NCBI GenBank assembly: GCA_963930655.1
Contig: OZ005618.1
Span: forward strand, 20,549,001-20,613,000
Source: Myrica gale
Lineage: Eukaryota > Streptophyta > Magnoliopsida > Fagales > Myricaceae
Direction: 5' to 3'
Length of the DNA stretch: 64,000 nucleotides
A program made the translations under genes and the position numbers. Shown piece after piece: positions 25,001-34,485 of the stretch (position 1 is the stretch's first letter; each line of letters begins with the position of its first letter). Below the pieces are notes generated by a model. That model made no database searches. It was given only the letters and a program-made list of their open reading frames with translations, and was not told the DNA's origin.

Positions 25001-27688
25001 TTTGATTGGCTAGAGAAGATAGAAAATCTGTTCGGGCAGTATTCATTGAAAAAAGAATGATCTAATCTTCTTGGGGAAGGGCAAATAGGAATGAGTGGAG
25101 TTTGTTGCTAATCCTCACATCATGCTACCATCAGTTGTGAAGATGACATTAGTACTGATAGGACTCATTACTTTTTGAGTGCAGCTTATGGGCCTCAGTT
25201 CTGCAGTTTATGCAGTTTGTGAAAGGAAGTAGGTAATTTTAAGGATATGCTGAGTGTGAGAATTCTACTACTGGATTAGATTTACGTCAAATGAAGATGA
25301 TGAATCGTATGTAAATACGTAGTATAACTAATATATGTTTCTGGTTTAATAGAGAATTAACTTTAACTAGCTGATGAAGCTGATAAATTAACTTTAACTT
25401 GCTAATGAAGCTGATTTGGCTCATAAGACTGCAAGTGGAGAGACACTAACAATTATTTTACATATGAACTGACTCTCCTTGGGTTCCCAGTTTGCTTTGA
25501 ACCTGTCTGGAGTGGAGGTCTTTCATGCTCTTCTCATGCCCCCTTGTAATTCTTATATTTGCAGGTGTTTGGTTCTGCTGGTGTTATTGGTAATCCCATC
25601 GGATTTGCCCGGAGTTTGGGGCTTGGCATCCGGGATTTCCTATCGATGCCAGCCAGGAGTATTTTGCAGGTATATAGTTTGTTAGATTATACCAACACTA
25701 ACCAGGAGAATTTTTAGTTTTTTATAAGATCATAAGAGCATGCTTCTTTTATCAGCTTGCTGATCACTATCTTTCTCTATTGGCAGAGCCCTACTGGTAT
25801 AATTACTGGCATGGCACAAGGTAGCACTAGTCTTTTAAGTAACACAGTGTATGCTATAAGTGATGCTGCCACTCAGTTCAGCAAAGCTGCACAGAAGGTG
25901 TCTCTTCTTTCGATTAAGATTTGAATGTTCCAGAGATCCGTCTTTGTACTTCACACATATTCAGTGGATTTTGTATGTAGGGTATTGTTGCATTTACATT
26001 TGATGACCAGGCTGTTTCAACAATGGAAAAGCAACAGATGAGTGCAGCTTCACAAAGTAAAGGTGTGATAAATGAAGTCTTGGAGGTACGTCAATCATGC
26101 TTAGTAGTTCTCATATTACCCCCCCCCCCCTCTTTTTCTTCAAATTTTGATAAAGTGGATCTATTGGTCACTGAATGAGACCAATTTTTTCAAGTCTGGA
26201 TGGACCTGGAGTGATCTGGTCCAGATCCATGGGTAGAATCAAAATAATTGTAACATTCCCATTTAATTTGCATAGTAATGAAAATACATTGTAAGGTCTT
26301 AACATTCCCATTTAATTTGCATAGTAATAAAAATACATTGTAAGGTCAATTATATATTCCATAATTTCTTCAAAGAATAGAAATTATTTTTTGTTTCTTT
26401 TTAGTTATCTTTTTTTTTTGCCTATATTTTCGTGTATCCGGTCATTTGATGCATATGTTCTAGAAACAAACAAACCCCTCTTACATTGGCCAGGGTTGCA
26501 TCCGCACACATAACTATTACGGAAATTGAGCTACACATGCGCTATGTGCATGGGCTATACGTTAGGAGTTTGTACATATTTAGGTATTTATGGTATATTT
26601 CGCAATGGTTGGATTGTTAAATCTTTGAATAACTTGAACGTATTTTATCATATGCTTCTTCAAAATGATCTGCGTTCAATATATTGTCTGTGTTTAATTG
26701 ATTTCTATTGGGCTGTGTTTACCCTGTTAATTTCAGGGACTCACCAACCTTCTCCAGTCACCAATTAAAGGAGCTGAGAAACATGGCCTTCCTGGTGTCC
26801 TCTCAGGTATTGGACTGTCAAGATGCTGTAATTTTTGTGCAGCTTGTAAACATTACTATAATTTTCCTCAAAAAATTCAACCTCTTAAGGGATCATGCAC
26901 AAGCATTTTCACAGGAGATGCAGAGATGGTTCATGTTGTTTGCCTGGCTCTTGACATTGTTTTCTTGCTGTCTATCTCCTGGTGCAGGGATAGCGTTAGG
27001 AGTCACAGGACTTTTGGCAAAACCAGCAGCTAGTATCCTTGAAGTTACTGGAAAAACTGCACAGAGTATCAGAAACAGAAGTAGGCTATATCAATCAGGA
27101 CCACCGCACTTTAGGGCCCGTCTTCCAAGGCCATTAAGCAATGAACTTCCGCTGAGACCTTACTCTTGGGAAGAAGCAGTCGGGACATCAGTACTTGTGG
27201 AAGCTGATAATGATTTGAACTTCAAGGATGAGGTTGTAGTTGTGTGCAAATCACTTAAACAAGCTGGAAAATTCGTCATCGTCACAGAGAGATTTGTATT
27301 GATTGTCAGTTGCCCCAGTTTAGTGGACTTGGGAAAGCCTGAATTTCACGGCATTCCTGCTGATCCGGAATGGGTGATGGAGTCACAAATTGGATTGGAG
27401 AGTATAATACACGCTGATACCGATGGAGGAGTTGTACATATTGTTGGAAGTAGTCCAGATACCCTACTGAGGCCGAACCAGGCTCATCACAAAAAAGGCA
27501 GTGGAATGAATACAGTGCGATGGAACAATCTTCCTACAATTCCACTTTTCCAGACGAACTTGGAACTGGCAAGTGAGGTTGATGCAGAAAACTTATTACA
27601 GATTTTGCTGTCTACCATTGAACTTGGTAAAGAGCGAGGCCGGGGCCATAGACACCTTCTGCATCAATCTGATATCAAAGCAGCTTAA
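10063..27688 (+). CDS. VPS13: VPS13-like bridge-type lipid-transfer protein, C-terminal 2,723 residues (5' exons not in window)
   Basis: Exons: 10063-10343, 10547-12114, 12222-13438, 14225-14353, 14443-14598, 15106-15678, 15798-15869, 15969-16385, 16510-16693, 16778-17543, 17632-17748, 18658-18931, 19093-19206, 19298-19381, 20153-20203, 20301-20480, 20579-20895, 20975-21343, 21445-21508, 23376-23522, 25565-25669, 25787-25897, 25981-26085, 26737-26806, 26988-27688. All introns are GT-AG and the joined frame is open to TAA. VPS13 proteins form long hydrophobic grooves that move phospholipids between organelle membranes at contact sites. Seen here, in fragment numbering: the family block WEPFVEPWQF (about 1067); the VAB/SHR-BD region about 1540-1985 with LHWTDATR, RYDEPGWQWSGGF and YAWDEPN; the VPS13_C region about 2010-2360; and a PH-like end from about 2550. 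The gene probably belongs to the SHRUBBY/VPS13 group of plants, but which paralogue is uncertain. The chorein N-terminus is absent from the window; the first visible exon begins at an acceptor (TTTCAG), so the gene continues left. Exon limits were read by eye. Confidence 0.93.
22395..22715. mobile_element. inverted-repeat MITE in a VPS13 intron
   Basis: The arms at about 22395-22522 and 22597-22715 are imperfect inverted copies (for example CTATTGAAATTCATCA near 22500 against TGATGAATTTCAATAG near 22612, and ATTTTGGGG against CCCCAAAAT). No clean target-site duplication was seen. A diverged relative with similar wording (GGGTCAATGTCAC, then TGACATTAAT inverted) lies at 32370-32650. It carries no coding capacity and sits in the 1.87-kb intron 21509-23375. 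Confidence 0.7.
24023..24392. mobile_element. MULE-type MITE in a VPS13 intron
   Basis: The ends are inverted: AGGAAAAATACACTTTG at the left, and at the right a stretch whose complement reads GGGGAAATACATTTTTC, followed on each side by inverted CACGAACTACCA blocks. The perfect 9-bp TTTATTGTT occurs at 24014-24022 and 24393-24401. The middle is a long inverted pair around runs of T and A. No coding capacity. It lies in the intron 23523-25564. Confidence 0.85.
24416..24591 (+). mobile_element. short LINE 3'-end insertion in a VPS13 intron
   Basis: About 176 bp matching the last part of LINE ORF2 and its 3' UTR (TTTGTGGATTTTCCGGATTTTC, CTTGTACTATC, TTTAATAAAATTGCC, CTTACTTATTAAAAAA). AAAGGATTT flanks it at 24407-24415 and 24592-24600. 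It landed only a few bases beyond the MITE just to its left. The 5' truncation is severe, as is usual for LINEs. Confidence 0.85.
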
Positions 27689-28040
27689 AAGCGGAGCACA
27701 TTTATTTACTGCTACAGAAGGTGGATTAATTTCAAGGCATCCTTCCTGCTAAACCCTTGCCTTTTCCCACCTAAACCACTGGAGTGAGAGAACCCATAAC
27801 GACACTTGGGATTTCCCTAATGGAAATGCAGCTTCAGTAGTGCCGTTACCACACCCTGTGGAATTCTTCATCTCCCCCCACTCACCACCCATAACACAGA
27901 CTGTAGGAATAGTGGCTGCCTTTTTTCTTTTTAATACACTGTAGGAAATTTTATCTCTACAAACTGTTACGATTTGGGGTGAATTCCACCCTTTTTCACC
28001 ATGTAAATATACAGTTAAGGACCTTGAAAAAAAGAATATA
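27689..28040 (+). other. probable 3' UTR of the VPS13-like gene
   Basis: Sequence just after the TAA, without open frames. It is pyrimidine-rich around 27750-27920, with a TTTTTAATACACTG stretch near 27930. No strict AATAAA signal was found close by, so the 3' end is only an estimate. Confidence 0.4.
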
Positions 28041-29245
28041 CAATTAGGGAAAGCCTAAAAGTGTGTACAAAAGCAAAATTTGATAGGGCCAAAATATACA
28101 TGGGTGGTCTTTTATTCGTTTTTTCTTTTTTCATTTTTCATTTTTTTGGTTTAAGTTGATTTCGTACACTCTTGACTAGGAATAGCAAGTACAACAGAAG
28201 AGGCAGAGATTGTCAGTAAAACCTCTATGCCCAATAGGGGCCTAATTCTGGGCCCTGGCATGATGCCCGGATGAGTTTATAGTGTTGGGTTTATACTGTA
28301 ACAAACAGAATGGATATATATTTACTCAGCAAACACAAGCTCTAACCTTACAGCGAAGGAGCCGATGGCCCACTACATATCGGGCTTTCGGTCTTTTTTT
28401 GTCTTGTTTAATTGTTAAATCAAAGGAGGGTGATCATTTTTGTTTTTTTGCAATTTAAGAGGCACAATCAGATAAATTGAAATTGAAATTTGAGAGGTAT
28501 TTTGATTTTACTCGATAAATATGGGAATGTTTCCCAAACTTTTTAGTTGAAAGAATAGGTTTTCAAACAGGAACTCAGACTTGCTATATAGGGTCCCTTA
28601 GTTAAACAGATAGAAATACATCAATCCAAGATTAGAAAATTACATTGTAGTTCAAATCCAAAACCAAATCTGGTATTTTGTGAGTGCGGTTATATTCTTC
28701 TCATGTGATTATGATGTGATCGATTAACTTTATTCCTAGCTTATATGCATTGTATGAGTATATGCACTAAGCACTAAACTAGATCAAATATGAATACTTT
28801 CTAGAAATGATCACTGATGTAAAAAATGTTATTCAGTACAATTAGTTTATGTTGTCCTTAGATCTAAGGGAGTTATCCCTATTTGTTTGTTGTGTGTTTG
28901 TGCTTTGACTAAGTCTTTTAGTGATGATCTTCGTAGATCAAACATTTCAGATAATATTGGACCTTGTTCATAGTAAGTGGATTAGTGTAATTGCTCAATA
29001 TGGAATCTATCATTCTCTTATTGAGAAAGTATATTCATTATGTTTGTATAATGTTGGATGCAATGGATTTTGTGAAAAATTAAGTCAAATATATTTAATT
29101 TAAAAAAAATTGTTTTGTAACTTTTTAAGAGTCCAACTAGGTACATGCTGAGAATTAAGAACTATGAACCATGGATTTTATCAGTGATATAATCTTGATC
29201 CTAATTGTTCATGCAGAATATAGTATGATGAAATGATAAATAAGC
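28041..29245. other. intergenic, nothing recognised
   Basis: AT-rich sequence with T-runs and no long frames. A 60-codon frame at 28921 has no family resemblance and is most likely chance. Confidence 0.5.
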
Positions 29246-29254
29246 AAATAATTA

Positions 29255-29643
29255 GGGAAATTTGCTTTTTAGTCCTTAGGTTTTGGACCTTTTTTAATTT
29301 TAGTCCTTAATTTTTAACCTTCAAAATTTTAGTCCTTGAATTTTCATCTTTGTAAAATTTAGTCCTTCCATCAGCCGTCAATTTTTGTACCGGTCAACCG
29401 CCAATTTTGAAGCGGTTGACTGGTTATATGTTTTGAAAGTGAGCGGTCGACCGGTACATGTAGCGGTCAACCGCTTCATATACCGGTCGATCGGTACAAA
29501 TTTGACGGCAAACTGACAGCAAATTGACGGAAGGACTAAATTTTATAAAGATAAAAGTTCAAGGACTAAAATTTTGACCCTCTAAAATTCATGACTAAAA
29601 ATGAAAAGGAATTAAAACTCAAGGACTAAAAATCAAATTTTCC
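29255..29643. mobile_element. MULE-type MITE with internal ACCGGT-rich repeats
   Basis: The left end is GGGAAATTTGCTTTTTAGTCC and the right end is its inverted partner GGACTAAAAATCAAATTTTCC. The perfect 9-bp AAATAATTA flanks it at 29246-29254 and 29644-29652. The AGTCCTT word recurs inward at both ends. The centre has several short inverted words around CGGTCAACCG and ACCGGT. There is no coding capacity. Confidence 0.9.
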
Positions 29644-29652
29644 AAATAATTA

Positions 29653-30400
29653 TTAGCAAAAGGGATTTCATAAAAATAGTCTCACTATCTCAATGGTCAG
29701 TTGTGATGTGTTAATGAACATATTCACAATTCGTAAAAGTCTATAAATTTGGAATACATAATATAAGGGAGTTAATGAAAAAGAGTCATAATGAAACTAT
29801 GATGAGATTTCAGATCCCTAAAGAAAAAGGTTTATTTTTCAAGAAAAACTCCCTCGAGAAATGTGCGCGTCAATTCGAAGCATGTAACACGCTTGGGCTA
29901 CGCGTGAATTTGAATAAGGTGACACGCTTGGGCTACTCTGATTTCAACGATCAACACGTTCTCGTGTGAAAATGAAGCATGTAACCTGCTTGGGCTATGA
30001 GTAAATCTGAAGAAAGTAATACGCTTGTACTACTTTGATCTCAACTATCAACATTTTCTATTTGAACCGTAGAATCTTACTAAAACATGGAGGGCATATT
30101 TTTACAATAAATATGGGTAGCTTATTTCGTCATTAGTTAGGTGGCAAAAAGTGATAGTTTTCCAAAAAAAAACATTTTAAACATAATTCAGAATCAAATT
30201 TAAGCTATTTTATATTCTAAAAAAATTCCTTCCAAATTTACGATAAAAATATTACCAAAACAATGAATGTCCAATTAGTCCGTTCACAAACTAATTTTGT
30301 AATAGTCCAGAACCACTAAAACTAATCACTGCCCTTGCTGGTCAAACCCAAAGCACATATACTAACGGTAAAAGACAAAAATGATCAAGAAAACCTTCGC
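29653..30400. other. intergenic, nothing recognised
   Basis: AT-rich sequence. A short repeated phrase around AACACGCTTGGGCTA (29887, 29919, 29977) gives three imperfect copies of a 40-50 bp unit. No gene signal. Confidence 0.45.
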
Positions 30401-30877
30401 GTCCCGTGTGCCGTCTTATTCATAACAGTACCATTTCAAATTTCAATGTTCAAACGGCTATCCAAGTTTTTTTAACAAACATTTCCCGCCAGCGTTATAA
30501 TTTCCAACGGCATCATTGCATGTTAGTAGTGTCATCTCCAAACATTAGGGTTGTTAAGTGACACCGGAAAAATTGGACCAGGTTGTCAGTTTAGTATTTT
30601 GTAAAAAATTCGGTGGTATTCCCGGTTCTCAAGTTACTTGGTATCGGAAAACCTTTTTTTTAACAAAACAAATCATTTTGCAAAACCCCCCCTTCCCCCG
30701 TTTCTTTGAGTTTCGACAAGGCCCAGTCCCCTCCCAAAGGGTTTTTTCACACTCCATCCCACCCCGTCTCTCTCTCTCTCTCCCCCTCCCCTCCCTCTCT
30801 TGCTCACAGGCGGCAGTGGCACAGCCCTTCACCGACCACCACAGGCTGTCGCGCCTCCCCTCGCCGACCACAGTTGA
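30401..30877 (+). promoter_or_regulatory. orphan promoter and 5' exon-like segment
   Basis: It has the look of a plant housekeeping or cell-cycle promoter: TTTCCCGCC at 30482-30490 (E2F-type site), AACGG cores at about 30451 and 30506, then a pyrimidine-rich leader with (TC)n at 30768-30800, a GC-rich stretch and a good splice donor (TTGAG|GTAATG) at 30877/30878. A frame from 30558 is open to 30959 but has no family match that I recognise. No downstream exons could be found before the next gene at 34 kb, so this may be a leader exon with a distant partner, a broken gene, or a captured promoter. Confidence 0.4.
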
Positions 30878-31329
30878 GGTAATGTCTCATAATTCCCCCC
30901 CTTTGTTTGTTGTTTTTAGGGTTTGGAATTTAACTGGGAAAAATATTGTTACCAAGTGAATGTATTGATCAATAAGAAGTTATTTATGTTCTGTTTGTTC
31001 TTGTTCATCTATCTTTTGAAAAATGTAATTACTTCATCGTTGGTATCACAAAATGAGGGTCTTGGGAGAGGGCACAATTTTGACCACCAACATTTTTGCA
31101 TAATGTGGTTTTCTCAAGTCAAAAGAAATGTGTACTCGTTGATTTTGAGCTTTCTGTAACACTAGATAATGTTTCCCTATTTTATTGTTCTAAGCTTTTT
31201 AAACAATGAAATATGGGTTTTCAGCTTTCATTTTCCTTTTAGGTGTCTTTAATGGTAAAGAAGAGTTTAAAAGGCATTTAACTCGTGCTATGGAAAATTG
31301 ATGGCAGTTATGTGTCCTGACTGTTGGTG

Positions 31330-31740
31330 CTAGGAAAAATTGATGGCTGTGTTGAGCACAGAACGACAAATAACAAACACAAGGAGACCAAAATTTAACG
31401 TGGTTCGGCAATGTGCCTACGTCCACAGAAGAGAGAACTTTGATTTCAGCAAACCAAAAATATTACAACTCTCAACTCTCACAGTTGCTCTCTGCAACTC
31501 TCTCAATGCACTGCACTCTACAATTTCACTCCGTACTCTTTCTCTCATTCACGAAGTTTGAATTTATAGAGGGGAAGGAGAGTGTGAAACCTGATAACAA
31601 TTTTATCAGCTTTGCGGTGGCTTGCAAACCTTCTCCTGCAATTCTACAGACGATGGAGTGCACGCTTGACGCTGGCCGAAATTCGTCTGCAAGCCAACAG
31701 GCTGTTTTGACCTCTGGAGTGTATTAGATTGTAAATCTTT
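31330..31740 (+). mobile_element. probable LTR-retrotransposon fragment
   Basis: It contains AATTTAACGTGGTTCGG and CAATGTGCCTACGTCCAC, wording that I know from LTRs of plant retrotransposons, then CTCTCAACTCTCACAG and CTTTCTCTC with a TTTATAGAGGGG box further on. No second LTR, primer-binding site or coding domain was found, so it is a remnant at most. Confidence 0.4.
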
Positions 31741-32369
31741 GTCCTTCCTCTGCTAGCTAAGATCTTATACAAAAACTCATAGAGAGTTTAGCCATTCTAG
31801 ATTAAAATTTTGAGTATTTCCCTTTAAACCTTTTGGTGAAGAGTTGAATAGAAGTAATAAATATATGCTACTGTGCTTGTATAGTTGTATTCTTGTCAAA
31901 GGTTTCCTAAATTCCTTAGCTGAATCCTAATTTTTCAGAATTCATTTTGTTTTTTTGTACGTTTGTTGGATTTAACTATTTTAGATTTTATTGATGTGTG
32001 ATCAATCGACCAAAAGAAAAAGGAAACAAATATATAAGGCAAAGTGCGTAATATGCTAAAAAAATTGTCCAATAAGAATGTAGATTAACCGAAAATCGCA
32101 ACCGCTAAAACAATCATCGCTAAGGGTCAGTTTCTGCTCTTAAAGATGTAGGTGTATGTGACAATTATTTGAAAACCGGCCTATCCGGTGTAGGTGCCGG
32201 TTTTGACCAAAATTGACACCTACACCGGGGTTGAACAACCCTAGGAAACATGGAGTAAGGATAAATTCCATTGTTTTTTATAAATTAATGAAATAAGGAT
32301 TTATAAAATACTTATTTGTTTGCACAATTAGGCAATGGTATATAACTATTTAGGTATTTATAAATTCAC
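31741..32369. other. intergenic with a possible hAT-like end
   Basis: Mostly AT-rich. At 32165-32246 a GTGTAGGTGCCGG word and its inverted partner CACCTACACCGG are followed by GTTGAACAACCCTA, reminiscent of the CCTA end of the hAT remnant at 56150. No target-site duplication was found. Confidence 0.3.
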
Positions 32370-32650
32370 ACATTTGTACCCTAAATCTATTGGGTCAATG
32401 TCACTTTGAGATCTCAAGTTCATCGTATTATTATTGAATTATCAAAATTCAAATATAAATAAACTTTTAAAATCTTGTCACATGATTAACTTATAACACC
32501 CGTCAAACTTTATTAATGAATTTTGGTAATTCAATGACGAAATTTTTGAATATGACATTAATATCGTAATACAAGGAGTGGATAGTTTAAATCTAAAAAA
32601 TTGACGTAAATCCTATAATTAGAGGTTGCAAAATAACTAATTGCTATTGT
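32370..32650. repeat. diverged inverted-repeat (MITE-like) remnant
   Basis: The left and right halves are loosely inverted (GGGTCAATGTCAC near 32392 against TATGACATTAAT near 32552; AATTATCAAAATTCA against TGAATTTTGGTAATT). It resembles the element at 22395-22715 in wording. The ends and target-site duplication are not clear. Confidence 0.45.
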
Positions 32651-32689
32651 CTATATAGATTGGTTGGGTGGAGATATTTATTTTTGTTA

Positions 32690-33220
32690 TTTTTGGTAAT
32701 AAGCTTGACAATTGAAATAATCCCTACGAGGAAACAGGGGATTAGCCTGAGAGAAGACGTGAGTTTCACGCGCCACTTGCAGGGTTAAAGGTAGTTAGCG
32801 ATCCCGTCTACCTTGCCCGTGTAAGCTCGCCTTGGTGGCTATTTTTCATTGCGTCAATTGGCTGTGCCGGGAAAAATCGCGCATTTCACAAAAAAAAAAA
32901 AAAAAAAAATAAGGGGGAGCAGAGAAATTGTGATAGGGTCACCCACTTGGTATCTCGGGAGGACGAAACTATCCCTAGTAGATGACTTAAATTGCCACTG
33001 ACTCCTACAATAAGACTGTCGTACGTAATAGGCGTGTTATTTACAAAAGATTAACAACATTTTTAAGGGTCGTATTAATCATATTATTATTATTATTATT
33101 ATTATTACTTTTTCTAATCAGATTTTTGAGTCAGGTTACACGAAACTCGACTAATTTCATAATTTGTGCTGCTCCGTCCAACAAATTAAGTAATTATTAT
33201 GCCGAAAATCTTAAGAGGGG
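32690..33220. repeat. A-tailed segment and (ATT)n microsatellite
   Basis: A GC-richer block at 32725-32888 ends in a run of about 20 A at 32889-32909, as a SINE or processed insertion would, but no clear pol III boxes or flanking repeat were found. A (TTA)n/(ATT)n run follows at 33083-33107. Confidence 0.35.
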
Positions 33221-33565
33221 TCATAAAAAATTGATAGTATTTATAAGAGTAAGAAAATTTGTGTTTTTCAATCTCCTCCTTAACCATTTTTTAAGGACCC
33301 CTTTGATTTCGTTCTTTTTATCAGAGATGCTCCTCTGAAGCTGGGCATGCAAAATCGACTGAATGCGGTCGGGATCCCTTTCCCTATACACATCCATCTC
33401 GACTTTGGGGGCCTCTTCAGCGGGAACTTCAACATCTTCCAATGGATGCTGATTGAGATCAAGGTCCCACCTAGGGTTTGAGCTCAATGAGCCTGAACCC
33501 AAAACCATATTATACTCGCAAAGTCCGCGGAAGTCCGGGAAGCCACTTACCATAGACTCATCCAA
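33221..33565 (-). CDS. unrecognised minus-strand frame, possible coding fragment
   Basis: 114 codons, starting MDESMVSGFPDFRGLC, with an acidic and hydrophilic middle (LDLNQHPLED, VPAEEAPKVEMDVY) and a basic end (KKWLRRRLKN). The amino-acid make-up looks protein-like rather than random, and LDLNQ-P-ED is a phrase seen in plant transposon-linked and nuclear proteins, but I cannot assign a family. No promoter or partner exon was identified. It may be a fragment of a FAR1/MULE-type or other transposon gene. Confidence 0.25.
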   Translation of the reverse strand: MDESMVSGFPDFRGLCEYNMVLGSGSLSSNPRWDLDLNQHPLEDVEVPAEEAPKVEMDVYRERDPDRIQSILHAQLQRSISDKKNEIKGVLKKWLRRRLKNTNFLTLINTINFL

Positions 33566-34087
33566 CCAATCAAAATCTACTCCACATATTTAAAAAAATC
33601 ACTCTGATAAGAAGTATCGAGAGTTGCACATCCATTTGAGATCCGTGTGAAATCAGTCTTTTTCGCCATATCTGGGCTATGGGAGTTGAACCCACCTAAT
33701 TCGGCCGCAAACCCTTGCAAAGAAGGAAGAAGAACGAGACTACAATGCGGAATTCGCTTTCCTGATAATTAAACCTGTACTTTTAACCATCTTAATTACT
33801 AATATGATGTATTTGTTTTTGTGTAAAACAAGAAAAATAAATGAGTATTTTTAGACTTTATGAGAAAATTTGTTTTGGCTGATGTCTAAAAATATTTTGA
33901 GAATGGTCCAATAAAAGTGTTTGGACAAATATTGAATCTAATGTTATTTGAGGGCTCAGTTGAATATTTATTTAATTTTAATTATAGTCTATAAACTTAA
34001 AAATAATCAGATAGTCTTTTTATATTATTGCATGAATACGACATAGGAATTATAATATAATTTTACCATATCTCAAATTTTATGGTT

Positions 34088-34485
34088 GGCGGGAATTAAT
34101 TTAAAGATATTAAAAGATTGTAGGCCCTCTCCATGACGAAACTCGAAGGCGAAGACAAATCATCGGTCAGGGCTACTTTGGGCATTACGAGAATTGTAGG
34201 TGTGCTCTGTCTCTCCCGAGTTTTTTTCTTCAAGGAAACCGACGTGTACTGTCTGTCCCTAATTACCCCACTCTCAACCAATTCCCTCAATTTCTTTCTC
34301 GGGAACCCTAAAAGCATTGCCTCTTTGGCTCTCGCGAAAATCTAACCCCTACAAGTTTGTTCTTGGACTCGACGCTCTTCGAATCAAAATTATCTCTTTC
34401 GTTCTGGTTCTCTATGATACTGAATTAGGATTTTAATCTCGGCCAAACAGAGGTTTTCAGGGTTTGAATCGATCTGTGTGGGTCC
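34088..34485 (+). promoter_or_regulatory. promoter and 5' UTR region of the PHD/GNAT gene
   Basis: GGCGGGAAT at 34088-34096 is the reverse of an E2F-type WTTSSCSS site. From about 34125 the sequence becomes mixed and pyrimidine-rich (CTGTCTCTCCCGAG, CTCTCAACCAATTCCC), as in a transcribed leader, up to the ATG at 34486. An upstream 70-codon frame (34133-34345) does not resemble a protein family. Confidence 0.45.

Noticed and set aside
28010-28052. A fourth micro-insertion candidate (AATATACAGTTA and AATATACAATTA around an A-ended spacer)
   Set aside because: The flanking repeat has a mismatch and the spacer (AGGACCTTGAAAAAAAG) does not match the LINE 3' end.
29887-29995. CRISPR-like short repeated phrase (AACACGCTTGGGCTA)
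   Set aside because: Three imperfect copies in a plant nuclear intergenic region with unequal spacers; simple decayed tandem repeats.
32725-32910. SINE
   Set aside because: The A-run fits, but no convincing A and B boxes or target-site duplication were found, so it is only listed as an A-tailed segment.
33670-33720. tRNA-like T-arm wording on the minus strand (GGGAGTTGAACCC)
   Set aside because: No acceptor stem, anticodon arm or D-arm of the right spacing could be built around it.
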